Source: Fragilariopsis cylindrus CCMP1102 (taxonomy: Eukaryota; Bacillariophyta; Bacillariophyceae; Bacillariales; Bacillariaceae). Taken from it: 64,000 nucleotides of DNA. This document shows positions 10,185-20,335 of the stretch, in pieces. The translations under genes were made by a program, and so were the position numbers. The first letter of the stretch is position 1. The number at the start of each line of letters is the position of its first letter. The notes beneath the pieces are model-generated. The model saw nothing but the letters and a program-made list of their open reading frames with translations, was not told the DNA's origin and did not search any database. The stretch lies in contig FMBT01000352.1 of assembly GCA_900095095.1 (NCBI GenBank), positions 62,001-126,000 on the forward strand, read 5' to 3'.

Positions 10185-11612
10185 ATGAGAATCTCTAACG
10201 CGTTAGTTGGTATCATCTTAACATTCACTTCTTGGAATGTTCGTGCATCTAAAAACGGTATGTCGGGTACTGACGCTATCGCTGCCGCTGCAGCTGCAAG
10301 AGAATCAGTGCAAAGGGAGTTTAGGTTACTAATGTCCTCGAACAATAACAACAGTAATAATTATGAATATAAACGTAATTATATTACGATTATTGAACGA
10401 GATAATTTTTTATCAACTGATCCGGATGGTAAATCGGCTGGTGACCGTATTTTTCAAGTTACACAAGATATGACTATACCAACATCTATTGGTACTGCAA
10501 TTATTCAAAATGGTACGTTTTTATTACAATTTATATATCATGTTATACGGCATACACTACGTTTGCTTATTTCTATTATTACTCGATGTTCGTTTTCACT
10601 AAAATCGCCTTCTTTCAATTTTCTTTTATGTTGCATATATTCCCGTTTTCTTTCTTATGAATTACAACGAACTATAGGAAAAATTTATGATCCTGCTGAT
10701 ATTGTGATTGTTAACAAACCAAACGGTATTGAGGCTGGTGATTTATTTGAAGCATTTGGAGAAATAGCACCACTCCTTTTAATTGGACAACGATATGCTG
10801 GTGATCGTCAACCAAAAACTCCAATCCCTGTTGGTGATTCAGCATATTTCTTTCATGGTGAATGTGTTGCAACGTCTGCATTACCATTTGCAGGAAAATT
10901 TCCTGGTGGTCTTGAGCGTCGTGATCGTCGTGAACTAAATGAAGTTATACAAGATTTTTCATTTTTAGAAGGAGCATTTGTCATTACAAGTCATACATGC
11001 TTATTAAATTTATGTTTAGGTGGTGGTGGATTTGATTGTATCGCAATTTATGCTGGCACCTCATTTGTATTTGATTTTGGTCAACAATTAAATTTAGTTG
11101 CAAGTATTCCTGAAGTCCCTGACTGTAATTGTAATTGGGGTGGTGGCGGTAATATGCAAGTCGAGTACACCCGTCTTGCTTGTTCCGCAGCATTCTCTGC
11201 CTCTGGCAATTGTGTCGACGAGGGAACCAACCCACTCAACGCATGGTACAGCATCACTAGCTGTGACGATTCAACTGTAGAATTGTTTTCTGGAAAAGTA
11301 AAACAAGGTGATATCATTGATATTGCTGTTACTGCAGTTACCCTTATCCCTGCATGTCTCAATGCTACCATAATGGAATTTACTGGTCAGGTAACCCAAA
11401 TCTTCACCATCGAATCTCCGTGTGCCGGTGGAGATGAAGTGATTTTGGGCAATGACTATGGTGCATTAAGAGCGATTGGATATAACTGTGACGCTTCTAA
11501 TGTTCAAGATCTTGTTCGTACAACACCAACATTACCACCACCATATCCAGCCACCATTATTGGAGGAACCGGAAGGTACGTTTATAATTTATGTCATGCA
11601 TATACCTATACC

Positions 11613-11644
<32 letters not shown>

Positions 11645-11759
11645 TTAGCGTGTGTGTGTGTAGTATATAATCAGTTTTCAATTGAATCAAATTGAATCAA
11701 ATCGAAACTAACTAAATATTTGTTTTTGTTCTGTTCCATATGCATCTTCTTATAATATT

Positions 11760-11793
<34 letters not shown>

Positions 11794-11956
11794 CTTTGAA
11801 GGTATTGAGGGGACTGTACAAATTGCAACAATTGCTGGTACAGCTGGTGCATTCTTTGACGTGGCTCAAGGTCCTTTTGGTGGATTACAAAGATTTGGGT
11901 CTATTGTACAATCCATTTCTGTTACATCTAATATGCCATTACCAACAGCACCATAA
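10185..11956 (+). CDS. Secreted dirigent / allene-oxide-cyclase-like barrel protein (3 exons)
   Basis: Three exons: 10185-10512, 10678-11575 and 11794-11956. Both introns are GT-AG (GTACGT donors) and the joined frame gives 462 residues. The first intron is a multiple of three and stays open, but it encodes an unrelated hydrophobic stretch and its removal gives AIIQNGKIYDPADIV. The N-terminus looks like a signal peptide (MRISNALVGIILTFTSWNVRA). Near the end, joining exons 2 and 3 gives ATIIGGTGSFEGIEGTVQI, the GGTG-x-F-x-G turn typical of dirigent and allene oxide cyclase beta-barrels. Upstream parts such as GDRIFQVTQDM and GDSAYFFHGECVAT fit two barrel-like lobes separated by a Cys-rich segment. 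In plants dirigent proteins steer phenoxy-radical coupling; a role in diatoms is unknown to me. Confidence 0.6.
11613..11792. repeat. Two TA microsatellites inside the second intron
   Basis: TA dinucleotide runs at about 11613-11640 and 11763-11792 bracket a short GT run (about 11650-11660) within the intron of the dirigent-like gene. The second run abuts the 3' splice site (TATAG at 11789-11793), so its length sets the distance of the acceptor from upstream signals. Confidence 0.85.
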
Positions 11957-12384
11957 ATATTAATACAATTATCTTGTTTCATGTGAAATAAATGAAAAAA
12001 TGTGAACGAACTTTACATACATATATCATTTAATAGTACTCGTATATAACGAAAACGGAATCAGTAAATACCTTTAGTATAATTCCTACATCTGCTTGTA
12101 TTAATGCCAATAAATATGTAGTAGAATCTGCAACGTACACAACGAAATTATTATGCTGATTTTGTTGCTGATGCTGTTGTAATTTAAGTATTCGTTCCTA
12201 TTTAGCAACTGCGCCCGGAACCATGAGCGATGCGATGCCATTTTCGTCAATAGTATTACGCCATATAGGGAGTTCAAAGGTTCTACTTCTTGATTTGTAT
12301 GTGTAGAGCCCATCTAGGTGGTCCCAGTACTCTACTATACCCCACAAGAGTAAATGATTTTTGTTTGTTTTTGTACAGCAGCCA
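11957..12384. other. Intergenic spacer, nothing supported
   Basis: This is the 3' side of the dirigent-like gene, with AATAAA-like strings at about 11988. I see no further gene or repeat before the DUF4116 relic. Confidence 0.4.
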
Positions 12385-12641
12385 TCATCAACTCTCTACC
12401 CCCCGCCCTCAACTCCTCCGACACTAACCCCATACTTCTTCAGTAGTCTTCATAAACTCTTCATCCTTCTTCAACTTCTCCGACACATAATCCAAAGCGT
12501 CCATGTTCTACTCCAAAGCAACCATCATAAGATCTGTATCCCCCCTCAACTCCTCCGATGCATACTTCAAAGCATAACCTCGCTGCTCTCCGTCCAAAGC
12601 AGCCATCACTACCTCCTTCTACCTCCTCAACTCCTCATTGG
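12385..12641 (-). pseudogene. DUF4116 repeat relic, minus-strand arm
   Basis: Read on the minus strand this is a degenerate DUF4116 array, a family of repeats of about 50 residues with the pattern YASEELK-D-x-E-V-V-x-A-A. Visible pieces are NEELRR, KEVVMAALDGEQRGYALKY, ASEELRGDTDLMMVALE, NMDALDYVSEKLKKDEEFMK and, in another frame, SEELRAGG. In-frame stop codons and at least one frame change show it is dead. It faces a shorter plus-strand DUF4116 arm that starts immediately next to it. Confidence 0.7.
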
Positions 12642-12718
12642 TTGCTGTGAAACATAACGGTAAAGCTGTGCAGTATGCGTCGGAGGAGTTGAGGGGGGAG
12701 AAGGAGGTAGTGATGGCC
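12642..12718 (+). pseudogene. DUF4116 repeat relic, plus-strand arm
   Basis: Plus-strand translation gives VAVKHNGKAVQYASEELRG followed by EKEVVMA, an almost intact DUF4116 unit. It ends where the 80-bp dispersed repeat begins at 12719. About 36 bp of this arm (12683-12718) are the reverse complement of 12599-12634 in the other arm, so the locus can form a hairpin. It appears to be a fragment of a DUF4116 gene that was duplicated in inverted orientation. Confidence 0.7.
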
Positions 12719-12798
12719 CACGCGTCTAATATGAACAAAGTGATTTGAATGAATACCCAACGAATCTAGCGCTTAATTAACAGCAGTATAATAAGTTG
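12719..12798 (+). repeat. Dispersed repeat, copy 2 of 2
   Basis: Starts CACGCGTCTAATATGAAC and ends CAGTATAATAAGTTG; it matches 8283-8365 apart from a few substitutions and small gaps. It directly abuts the DUF4116 plus-strand arm. Confidence 0.8.
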
Positions 12799-13034
12799 TG
12801 GCAAGGGAAAGAAAGAGAAAGGAAATAATTGATTCGTTCGATATATTCTTGGAATCTTGAATTAAAAAATCAATACATATTCACTATTCCTATAAAAAGT
12901 ATTTTCTTTTCCTGCGCTAATGCTGTTATATACATATAGATTATACTACTTTCCTTCTTCTTCTTCGAGACTATCATTATCATAACTACTACTATTATTA
13001 TCGCTACTATTATTATGGCATTAATATCGGCATA

Positions 13035-14729
13035 CTATTCTCTTGGTTTCCATATGATTGGATAACCATTTTCAATTAATGCTTTTTTTAATAATTCGGC
13101 ATGGTCGATACCATTCAATTCCACAACACACTTTACCTGGACACGATCCACAGATGTATGCAACCATGCACGTTCATGGTATATATCTTTAATACTGGCA
13201 CCCATTTCACTTAATAATTGTGTTAATTTTGCAATACCACCGGGTCGATCGGATACTTCTGCATAAAAATCTAATAATCGATTATCAGCCGCCAATCCAC
13301 GTTCTAATACTCTCCCCAGAACAGTGGTATCGATATTACCACCACATAATGGTACCACAATATTTTTACCAATTATATCGGGTCGACCAAATAAACTACC
13401 ACCCGGTAATAATGCTGCTAATCCTGTCGCACCACCACCTTCGACCACCATTTTTTCATTTTCAATTAATCGTAATACAGCTATACTGATATCCTTTTCA
13501 TTCACTAACACACATTCATCGACATACTTGGTAGCCACCTGAAATGCATGTGAACCAACGGTTGGTACCGCTAATCCATCTGCTAATGTGTTCTGTACTT
13601 GTACCGGTACCGGTTTCCCTGCTTTGAGTGCTGCTGTATACGACGCACAATATTCTGGTTCGACACCAATTACTTTACAGCCGGATGGTTTTAATGTTTT
13701 AATAGCACAAGAGACACCCGCAATTAATCCTCCACCACCCACCGGAACTACCACAATATCCACATTGGGTACATCTTCCATAATTTCAATCCCCATCGTT
13801 CCGGCACCCGCCACAATTGCTCGATCATCGTATCCATTAATATAATGTAACTTTTGTTCAATAGCTAATTGTTCGGCATATAATTTCGATTCACCAATAT
13901 GTGCCCCTTTCATAATAATGGTGGCACCAAATTGACGACAACGATCTACTTTTAATAATGGTGCAATCGATGGCATCACCACTGTGACCGGTACACCTAA
14001 TTCTTTCCCATGATAGGCTAATGCTAAGGCATGATTACCAGCGGATGCAGCTATAACACCAAAAGATGATTTAGATTTGGATTTAGATTGTTTTTGTTGT
14101 TCAGATTTAGAGGATGCTGCTAATAATTGTAATATCGCATTCCTGGCACCACGTTCTTTAAAACTACCAGTAAATTGACGAAATTCTGGTTTTAAATAGA
14201 TCGTTGCTTGACATAATTCCGATAAAAAGTATGATTGGATACAGGTAGTACGTCGAATACCATCCCGGATTGCTACCATAGCACGTGAGATATCACTAAA
14301 ATCAGTAATCGGTGCATCTTGTTGTTCTTGTTCCGCAACTTTAATCCTAATGTCATGATCTTGTTGTTGTTTTTCTTCAATTTTTTTGCGTCGGGCGTGA
14401 TCATCACGGATGATTGCATCTGAAGATTTATCTTCAAATTTATTGGTAGAAGTCGCAAACTTTTGTTGTTGTTGTTGATGTTGTTGACACTTCTTGTGTT
14501 GAGGATGATTGTAGTAACTGTAGTTGTTCTTACAATCTATTGCATTCATAGGATGATTCTTCGTAGTAGTAGTAGTAGTAGTAGTAGCATATTGCGTCAT
14601 CATCGTCATCGAACGGACAAAAGACGACGACGACGACGACGACGACGACGATTTATGATTACTTGCACACCGAAAACAAGCGGCGGTATTAGTAGCCGCA
14701 GTTCTTAATATCATTGTCTTGTTCATCAT
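13035..14729 (-). CDS. Threonine ammonia-lyase (threonine dehydratase), ACT-domain type
   Basis: A PLP enzyme that converts L-threonine to 2-oxobutanoate and ammonia, the entry step to isoleucine or a catabolic route. The frame runs on to 14816, but that codon is GTG; the ATG at 14729 gives 564 residues. The PLP-lysine motif FTGSFKERGARN lies at about residue 190, followed by ASAGNHALALAYHGKELGVP, the tetraglycine phosphate loop VPVGGGGLIAG, and VVPLCGGNID. A single C-terminal ACT-like regulatory domain begins at DFYAEVSDRPGGIAKL and contains ASIKDIYHERAW. This matches the medium-length catabolic/biosynthetic class with one ACT domain, not plant IlvA with two. The first 130 residues or so are an S-, T- and Q-rich extension; its start, MILRTAATNTAACFRCA, looks like an organelle presequence (inference). 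Confidence 0.92.
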   Translation of the reverse strand: MMNKTMILRTAATNTAACFRCASNHKSSSSSSSSSSFVRSMTMMTQYATTTTTTTTKNHPMNAIDCKNNYSYYNHPQHKKCQQHQQQQQKFATSTNKFEDKSSDAIIRDDHARRKKIEEKQQQDHDIRIKVAEQEQQDAPITDFSDISRAMVAIRDGIRRTTCIQSYFLSELCQATIYLKPEFRQFTGSFKERGARNAILQLLAASSKSEQQKQSKSKSKSSFGVIAASAGNHALALAYHGKELGVPVTVVMPSIAPLLKVDRCRQFGATIIMKGAHIGESKLYAEQLAIEQKLHYINGYDDRAIVAGAGTMGIEIMEDVPNVDIVVVPVGGGGLIAGVSCAIKTLKPSGCKVIGVEPEYCASYTAALKAGKPVPVQVQNTLADGLAVPTVGSHAFQVATKYVDECVLVNEKDISIAVLRLIENEKMVVEGGGATGLAALLPGGSLFGRPDIIGKNIVVPLCGGNIDTTVLGRVLERGLAADNRLLDFYAEVSDRPGGIAKLTQLLSEMGASIKDIYHERAWLHTSVDRVQVKCVVELNGIDHAELLKKALIENGYPIIWKPRE

Positions 14730-15657
14730 ATCGTCAATGTCGATAGGGAGAGTGAGAATGAGGGATATGAAGGGTTTTTCGGTATTTGTTTTTGTCGTAA
14801 AAGAGAACAACGTCACAACAGGAACAGTTCAAAGATTTCAAACGAATGAATTCAATCGAACAAGCCTTGTTCATAATGTGATATTCCATTCATTCGTGAA
14901 ATCAAATCAAATCAACAAACACGTGTCGTAGTAACTTTGCTTCTTGGATATTTAGCGGAGTTCGCTTCTTGTCGCGGATTTATTCATTCATCAAAGATAC
15001 TTTTTCTCGTATCGAATGTCAGACTATCATAATTTCATTTTTAAATCCACGACTGAGAAGAATATACTTCTTTTCGAAGAAGACAGATATAACAACACAT
15101 CACAACACACAGCGCATGCATGCATGTTGGATGCTGGCTGCATGGGAGTTTTTTTTAGACAGCCAAAAGATTCAAGATCATCACGAAGGGGAGGAAAAAG
15201 GTGATCCATTTATTTTGTGATGAGCAGGTATTTGAGATGGGCGGGTTCGTAGTAAAATGAAAAACTACTACTTTACTGATAGCTAAATCAACATGAAACA
15301 ATAATAATGAATGAAGACATTTTAGAATATTTACTAGCTTTTTTATTTTAGTTTAGTTTTTTGAAACGCCATCATTATTATTATTACTATTATTATCATA
15401 ATTATATTTACTAAAGGGAATTTTCTTTGTTGTTCCTCCCGCCCTCAAAAGTACTCGTCCACCGTATTATGTAGCTACTTTTATTTTGTGCTGAGTATCG
15501 ATTCTCGTGAATAAGATCATCTGCAACAACGGTTGTCTCCAGACTTGCTGATTTGAGGATGATGGTAATGATGATGATACGATGTCCATCGCATCTTCTT
15601 TACTTTGGTTTACCTCTTTGCTAGATTTTCTTTTGTTTATATATAAATCGTATATTT
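14730..15657. other. Intergenic spacer, nothing supported
   Basis: The 5' side of threonine ammonia-lyase and the 3' side of the MYND gene. It contains short ATT/TTA runs at about 15373-15402 and GCATGCATGCATG at about 15114-15126. Small open frames overlap each other on both strands and look like chance. Confidence 0.4.
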
Positions 15658-16914
15658 CTAAATCACATTCGGTGTTGATCCGATATGTACTGTTCCATCT
15701 TGTCTAGCAACCAGATAATGACGACGACGATCACTGTTATCATTGTTATGATTATCATTGTCTGTGCTTAAAAGTAATACTAATTCTTCATAATCAATTT
15801 TTGGACGATTCAAACCAAGTTTATCACGAAGTATTTGTAGTCTATTATTATTCTTATCTACATGTTCACGTTCACGATGTTGTTGTTGTTGTTGCTGTTG
15901 TTGTTGTATACTACTAGTCGGTGCTGCAATTATATTTATTATTTGATTCTGATATATTTCTTTGGAATATGGTTTATGATATTTTTGTAATAGTTGTATC
16001 ATTTTACATTCATTTCGATGATTTTGTTGGATCCAATGTGTGGTTTGACATTCTTCACTAAAATAACAATACATTTGACATCCCATACATTGTTTTAATT
16101 TTGCTTTTGTTTTTGTTTTTGTTTTCGTCATTCCTTGTGTACTTGTACTACTACCGCCATCATCGCCGCCGTCATTGTCATTATTGTCATTACTTGTAGA
16201 ATCCTCATCATCATCATCATCTGAAAGATCGTCGTCTGTCTTATAACAAATTGGACAACTTGATACAACTGTTTTCTTTGCTTTTTGTCGACCAGCTTTG
16301 ATTGTTCCAGTATTATTATTATTAGTAGTATTATTTTGATTATCATCGAGATTTGGATATAAAGATTGTTCCATTTTTAACCAATATTCAATTAATGCAT
16401 GTGCTTGTGATGGTAAAGCTTCTGTATAACAAGATAAATATAATCGTATAATTGAATACAAATGACCTCGAATGGCACCTTCTAATAACCATGGTAAAAT
16501 CAAATGATTGATCGTGGACGTTGTTGTCGTTGTCTTTTTATTTTTATTTTTATTTTTATGTACAAAACGTAGAAGTTCAATATAATCAAATATACAATGT
16601 AGACAACCAGTCATTTCAGCTCCACGTAAATATTTGTGTATTGCTTTGGTATAACATTTTTGTTTCTGTAATCGTTGTCCTTGTTCATATAATTTTTTCG
16701 ATTTTAATTGTATTGGAAAGGAATTATGATTATTTTGTATAAATAATTGTTGTTGTTGACGTTGTTGTTGTTGTTGACGTTGTTGTTGTACTAATACCAC
16801 GCTTGTTGTTGTTGTATTTGTGCCAGTTGTTGTTGATGCAGTGATACTCGTCATCGTGGTACATCGGTATAGTCGTTTGTGTTTATATTGTCTTTGTCTG
16901 GTCTTCTTATGCAT
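15658..16914 (-). CDS. MYND zinc-finger protein with interrupted finger and helical repeats
   Basis: A 418-residue protein with an ATG at 16914; a second ATG at 16854 (MTSITAS) is equally possible. After a Q-rich N-terminus comes a helical stretch resembling Sel1/TPR repeats, with KQKCYTKAIHKYLRGAEMTG and then WLLEGAIRGHLYSIIRLYLS. At about residues 220-303 lies a MYND finger: the first CPIC pair is separated from the second CMGC pair by about 50 acidic, T- and N-rich residues, then YCYFSEECQTTHWIQQNHRN-EC completes the finger. MYND fingers bind proline-containing peptides in partner proteins. Sel1-like plus MYND proteins are numerous in diatoms. Function beyond protein binding is unknown. 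Confidence 0.75.
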   Translation of the reverse strand: MHKKTRQRQYKHKRLYRCTTMTSITASTTTGTNTTTTSVVLVQQQRQQQQQRQQQQLFIQNNHNSFPIQLKSKKLYEQGQRLQKQKCYTKAIHKYLRGAEMTGCLHCIFDYIELLRFVHKNKNKNKKTTTTTSTINHLILPWLLEGAIRGHLYSIIRLYLSCYTEALPSQAHALIEYWLKMEQSLYPNLDDNQNNTTNNNNTGTIKAGRQKAKKTVVSSCPICYKTDDDLSDDDDDEDSTSNDNNDNDGGDDGGSSTSTQGMTKTKTKTKAKLKQCMGCQMYCYFSEECQTTHWIQQNHRNECKMIQLLQKYHKPYSKEIYQNQIINIIAAPTSSIQQQQQQQQQHREREHVDKNNNRLQILRDKLGLNRPKIDYEELVLLLSTDNDNHNNDNSDRRRHYLVARQDGTVHIGSTPNVI

Positions 16915-17506
16915 GCATGCATGTGTGTGTGTGTTTTTTTGTGTTGTTTCTTTCTTGCTCCCATAGTCAAAATAATAATAATATTATCCCTCCTTATCGA
17001 ATATTCCGAACGGAGAACAAAGACAAACTTCAACATTCATCATTGTATTATACGTGGCACGAGCGATTATGACATAAACTATTTCTATTGAACAGCTTTT
17101 TTTTGCACTTTTTCCATGTGATTAGGAGTAGAATAGCACTTATTCCATTCTTACGACTTGTGTTCATTTTGGGCCTACTGTACTTCGTATGAAAGGTACT
17201 ACTTTACTTGTAAAACCCGGTAGTAAAGTAAACCCGCGCGACCAATAAATTATCCCAAATACAGGTTTTCTCTAAGGCTTCTTTTCATTTTTTTAAACGA
17301 CGACGCATTTTATCTTCTACCATTGGGCCTTATATTATATATATATCTTTAATCACCATTCCTTCCTTCCTATCTTCGAGAAATTATTTCGACCCGACCC
17401 AACCCCATATACATACACATATTATTATTATTACGATTTATTCATTCATTCCGACGACAGTTAGTCTATCGTGTAACATAGTACTGTGCATCGATTTGAT
17501 GAAACG
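16915..17506. other. Divergent promoter region
   Basis: This spacer separates the MYND gene (minus) from the glycosyltransferase gene (plus) and should hold both promoters. It has a short GT run at 16920-16934 and a TA run at about 17334-17346. No gene is supported. Confidence 0.45.
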
Positions 17507-17834
17507 ATGAGTACAAGTTCAAGTAGTCATAGTCCTGACATGATGATAAATACGACGCCAAGAACTTCGTTGAAGAAAATGAAAATGAAAATGAAATTGA
17601 ATAAGAATAATAAAGCACAATCCCGCACAATAATGATATTCTTTGTTACATCAGCATTAGTTTTATGGCAATCAATATTTAATATTCTACCTCAACGATA
17701 TATTGTTTCTATTTCCATTTATAATAATGATGACGCCGTAATTATTTCTCAAAATTATAATTATGACAATGATAGTAAAAAAACTTCGTCGTCGTCTTCT
17801 TCTTCTGATTATTCATTGTCATCATCATCATCAA

Positions 17835-17876
<42 letters not shown>

Positions 17877-19936
17877 TGCACGACAAAGATGGAAACAACA
17901 TCAATATTACCTTGTCGTCATCATCATCATCAACATCACCTATCGAAAGGACCTATTCCAACGCTTCCTCCTCCGACAAGGACAAAAATGAAACTGAAAC
18001 TGAAAATGATAGTACGGCACTAAAATCAACACTCTATCCATGTACTAAAAACGGGTTAGGTAAAAAGGCCTGCAACTGTCGTCTAGTAACAGATGTTTGT
18101 ATCGACCACGCCACTGGTGTTGGTGATAACAAACCCGACAACAAAAATCCAATCTGGAAACAACTACAACAGCATAAACGACAACATGCATCATCATCAT
18201 CATTATCGTCTTCGCAGCATCAGCGCAATTGTGTAAATTCTTCTGTTCCTAATCATATGATATGGACCGGATTTTTTACTGAGATGTTAGGTGAATTTTA
18301 TATTCGAACCTATACAGATCTAATTAATTTATTCGTCAATTTACCAGAAGAACAACAATTAGTGTTTAAAAATACGACACAACTATATATTGTCTCCAAT
18401 AAATTTTTATTATCCCATGAAACATTATTAGAACTATTTTCAAATCATGATGTATTATCCTATGACCATTTATTGAAATATGGACCAACCACAATAAAAG
18501 CTAAAGCAGCTGTACACCGACCACCACCACCACCACCACCAACAAACAACAACAACAATAATGTGAATAGTAGTCCTCGTCGCATTAATCCTCCTCAGTG
18601 CACATGCCTTAAACGTATTTATATTTGTTCAGGTTCACATCTCGCAGACAAAAAGGTTGATGAAAAACAAAAACAACAACTAAAAGATTTGAGTATTAGT
18701 GAAGTTCAACAATATATTCAATCGATTGGTTCACCCACGAAACGATCCATTCAAAATTTTCGTACACAAATTATACAAAGTGTTGTCAGTAGTAGAAAAA
18801 ACAACAACCACCACCGTACAAACAGTAGTAGTAGCGTGGATGGGGGTGATGCTGATCATCCAATAATAACAACAGATATAGATGAATCAGAATATAAAAT
18901 TATTGGTCTGACACAACGTTCAGGACGTCGACGATGGCTTCAGTTGGATGAATTGATTGAAGAATGTAATCGACGATGGTCGTTTCAATCTAAGACAATT
19001 TGCGTGGATATCAATCTTGAAACTACTGGTCATATTAATACCACAGAACTACAAAAAAATTGGCATGCAAGTATGGACGCAATTGTTGGTATTCATGGTG
19101 CACAGCTTACACATGCAATTTGGATGCGTCCAGGATCTGTAGTTGTGGAAATGTTACCATGGGTAATGGATGGCTTAACGATGGGAAAGTGGACAAAATA
19201 TGTTCATACATGTAAGGCTCCTTCTATATTTTCTTTCCTCTCTCTGTTTTAATACCTCATAGGAATAATATCATAAATGGATATCATTATGATATCCTAT
19301 ATTATTTATCGCCACCTCATTCTCACTCTGCTTACTGACTCACTCACTCACTCATTCACTTACTCATCACATATTTTTTTTTGTTTTGTTTTCCATTTTA
19401 CAGATACACCACTTGGAGCAATTTTTGAGAATACTAACTTGGTTCATGTTGGATTACCACTTGATGCTAGTAGTGCATCACACATAGAATGTCTTGAAAA
19501 AAGTTTTACTGCCAACAGTACAGAACCAACGTCCTTCGACTGTATTAAAAAAAACAGAATAAATGGATGGGACGAGCGTGATTTTTCTGTTCCTCAAGAT
19601 AAGCTTTTACATTTATTACAACGATTTGTTGTTGACGTAAATAAGAATGATGGTAGAAGTATTAGTAGTAGTAGTAGTAGTAGTAGTAGCTTAACTTGTG
19701 AAGATTATAAGAACCGAGCTGGTGATGATTTTGTTATTTACAACGTCATGTGCTCTGATAATGATAATAATCCTTCCGACAACAAGACTATTCATCATTT
19801 TTACCGAAGCCAAGAATGGGGTGATAGGAAAGGGAATTGTACCAGGTGTACGTACAAAGATGCCGCAGAAAGAAAGAACAAGAAGAAGGGGCGGAGGAAG
19901 AAAGTCAATAATACAACTACAGCAGTCTCACAGTAG
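17507..19936 (+). CDS. GT61-like glycosyltransferase, type II membrane protein (2 exons)
   Basis: Exons 17507-19211 and 19404-19936, with a GTAAGG donor and a TTTTACAG acceptor, give 745 residues. The frame extends upstream to a GTG at 17486; the ATG at 17507 is used. One membrane span lies at about residues 42-61 (IMIFFVTSALVLWQSIFNIL) after a basic tail, as in Golgi type II enzymes. A Ser-rich stem follows. The catalytic region has NKFLLSHETLLELFSNHDV, IIGLTQRSGRRRWLQLDEL and ASMDAIVGIHGAQLTHAIWM followed by RPGSVVVEMLPW. This His-Gly-Ala-x-L-x-x pattern and its E-x-x-P continuation are the hallmark of family GT61 (DUF563), which includes plant xylan transferases and animal EOGT. Joining the exons gives KYVHTYTPLGAIF. 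The acceptor sugar is unknown; secretory glycoprotein or wall polysaccharide modification is inference. Confidence 0.8.
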
Positions 19937-20335
19937 TAGTAAGTGGTATTAGCGATGATCAGGCTATTATCTGCTAGGTTGTGATTGGTCTCAGATTGTT
20001 ATTAGGATCCGTGCTTGGATGAATAAGAAGAAGGAAAAATAGGCTACTAGACTAGATGGATGCTAATTTCATATATAGTCGATAATACACATTGAACTTT
20101 TACGAAATAAAAGAATTTGTATTATAGTCCGTCGTTGCAATACTTGTATGTTATTCTTTTATAATGCAATTGTAAAAGAAGGAGTATGTGTACAATCGTA
20201 CAGTCTCATACCTCCTTCCTTTTGACTCACGTTATTATTTCTTGTCGTATTTTGTTTCTCTTTCTCAGTATGCGTGTATGTGTCTATTCTTTCGCTCTTC
20301 TTTATATTATATTTGAAATAAGTAGCGACCTTTTA
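19937..20335. other. Convergent intergenic spacer
   Basis: The 3' flanks of the glycosyltransferase (plus) and bL9m (minus). AATAAA-like strings are present (GAAATAAAAG at about 20104). Nothing else is supported. Confidence 0.45.

Noticed and set aside
10513-10677. In-frame continuation inside the dirigent-like gene
   Set aside because: The 165-base stretch is open and a multiple of three, but it has GT-AG ends, AT-rich composition and encodes an unrelated hydrophobic segment, so I treat it as an intron.
12361-12657. A 98-codon plus-strand frame
   Set aside because: It is the antisense of a DUF4116 relic whose repeat pattern is clear on the minus strand.
17763-18023. A His-rich frame overlapping the glycosyltransferase
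   Set aside because: It is a shifted reading of the TCA repeat that encodes the Ser-rich stem of the real protein.
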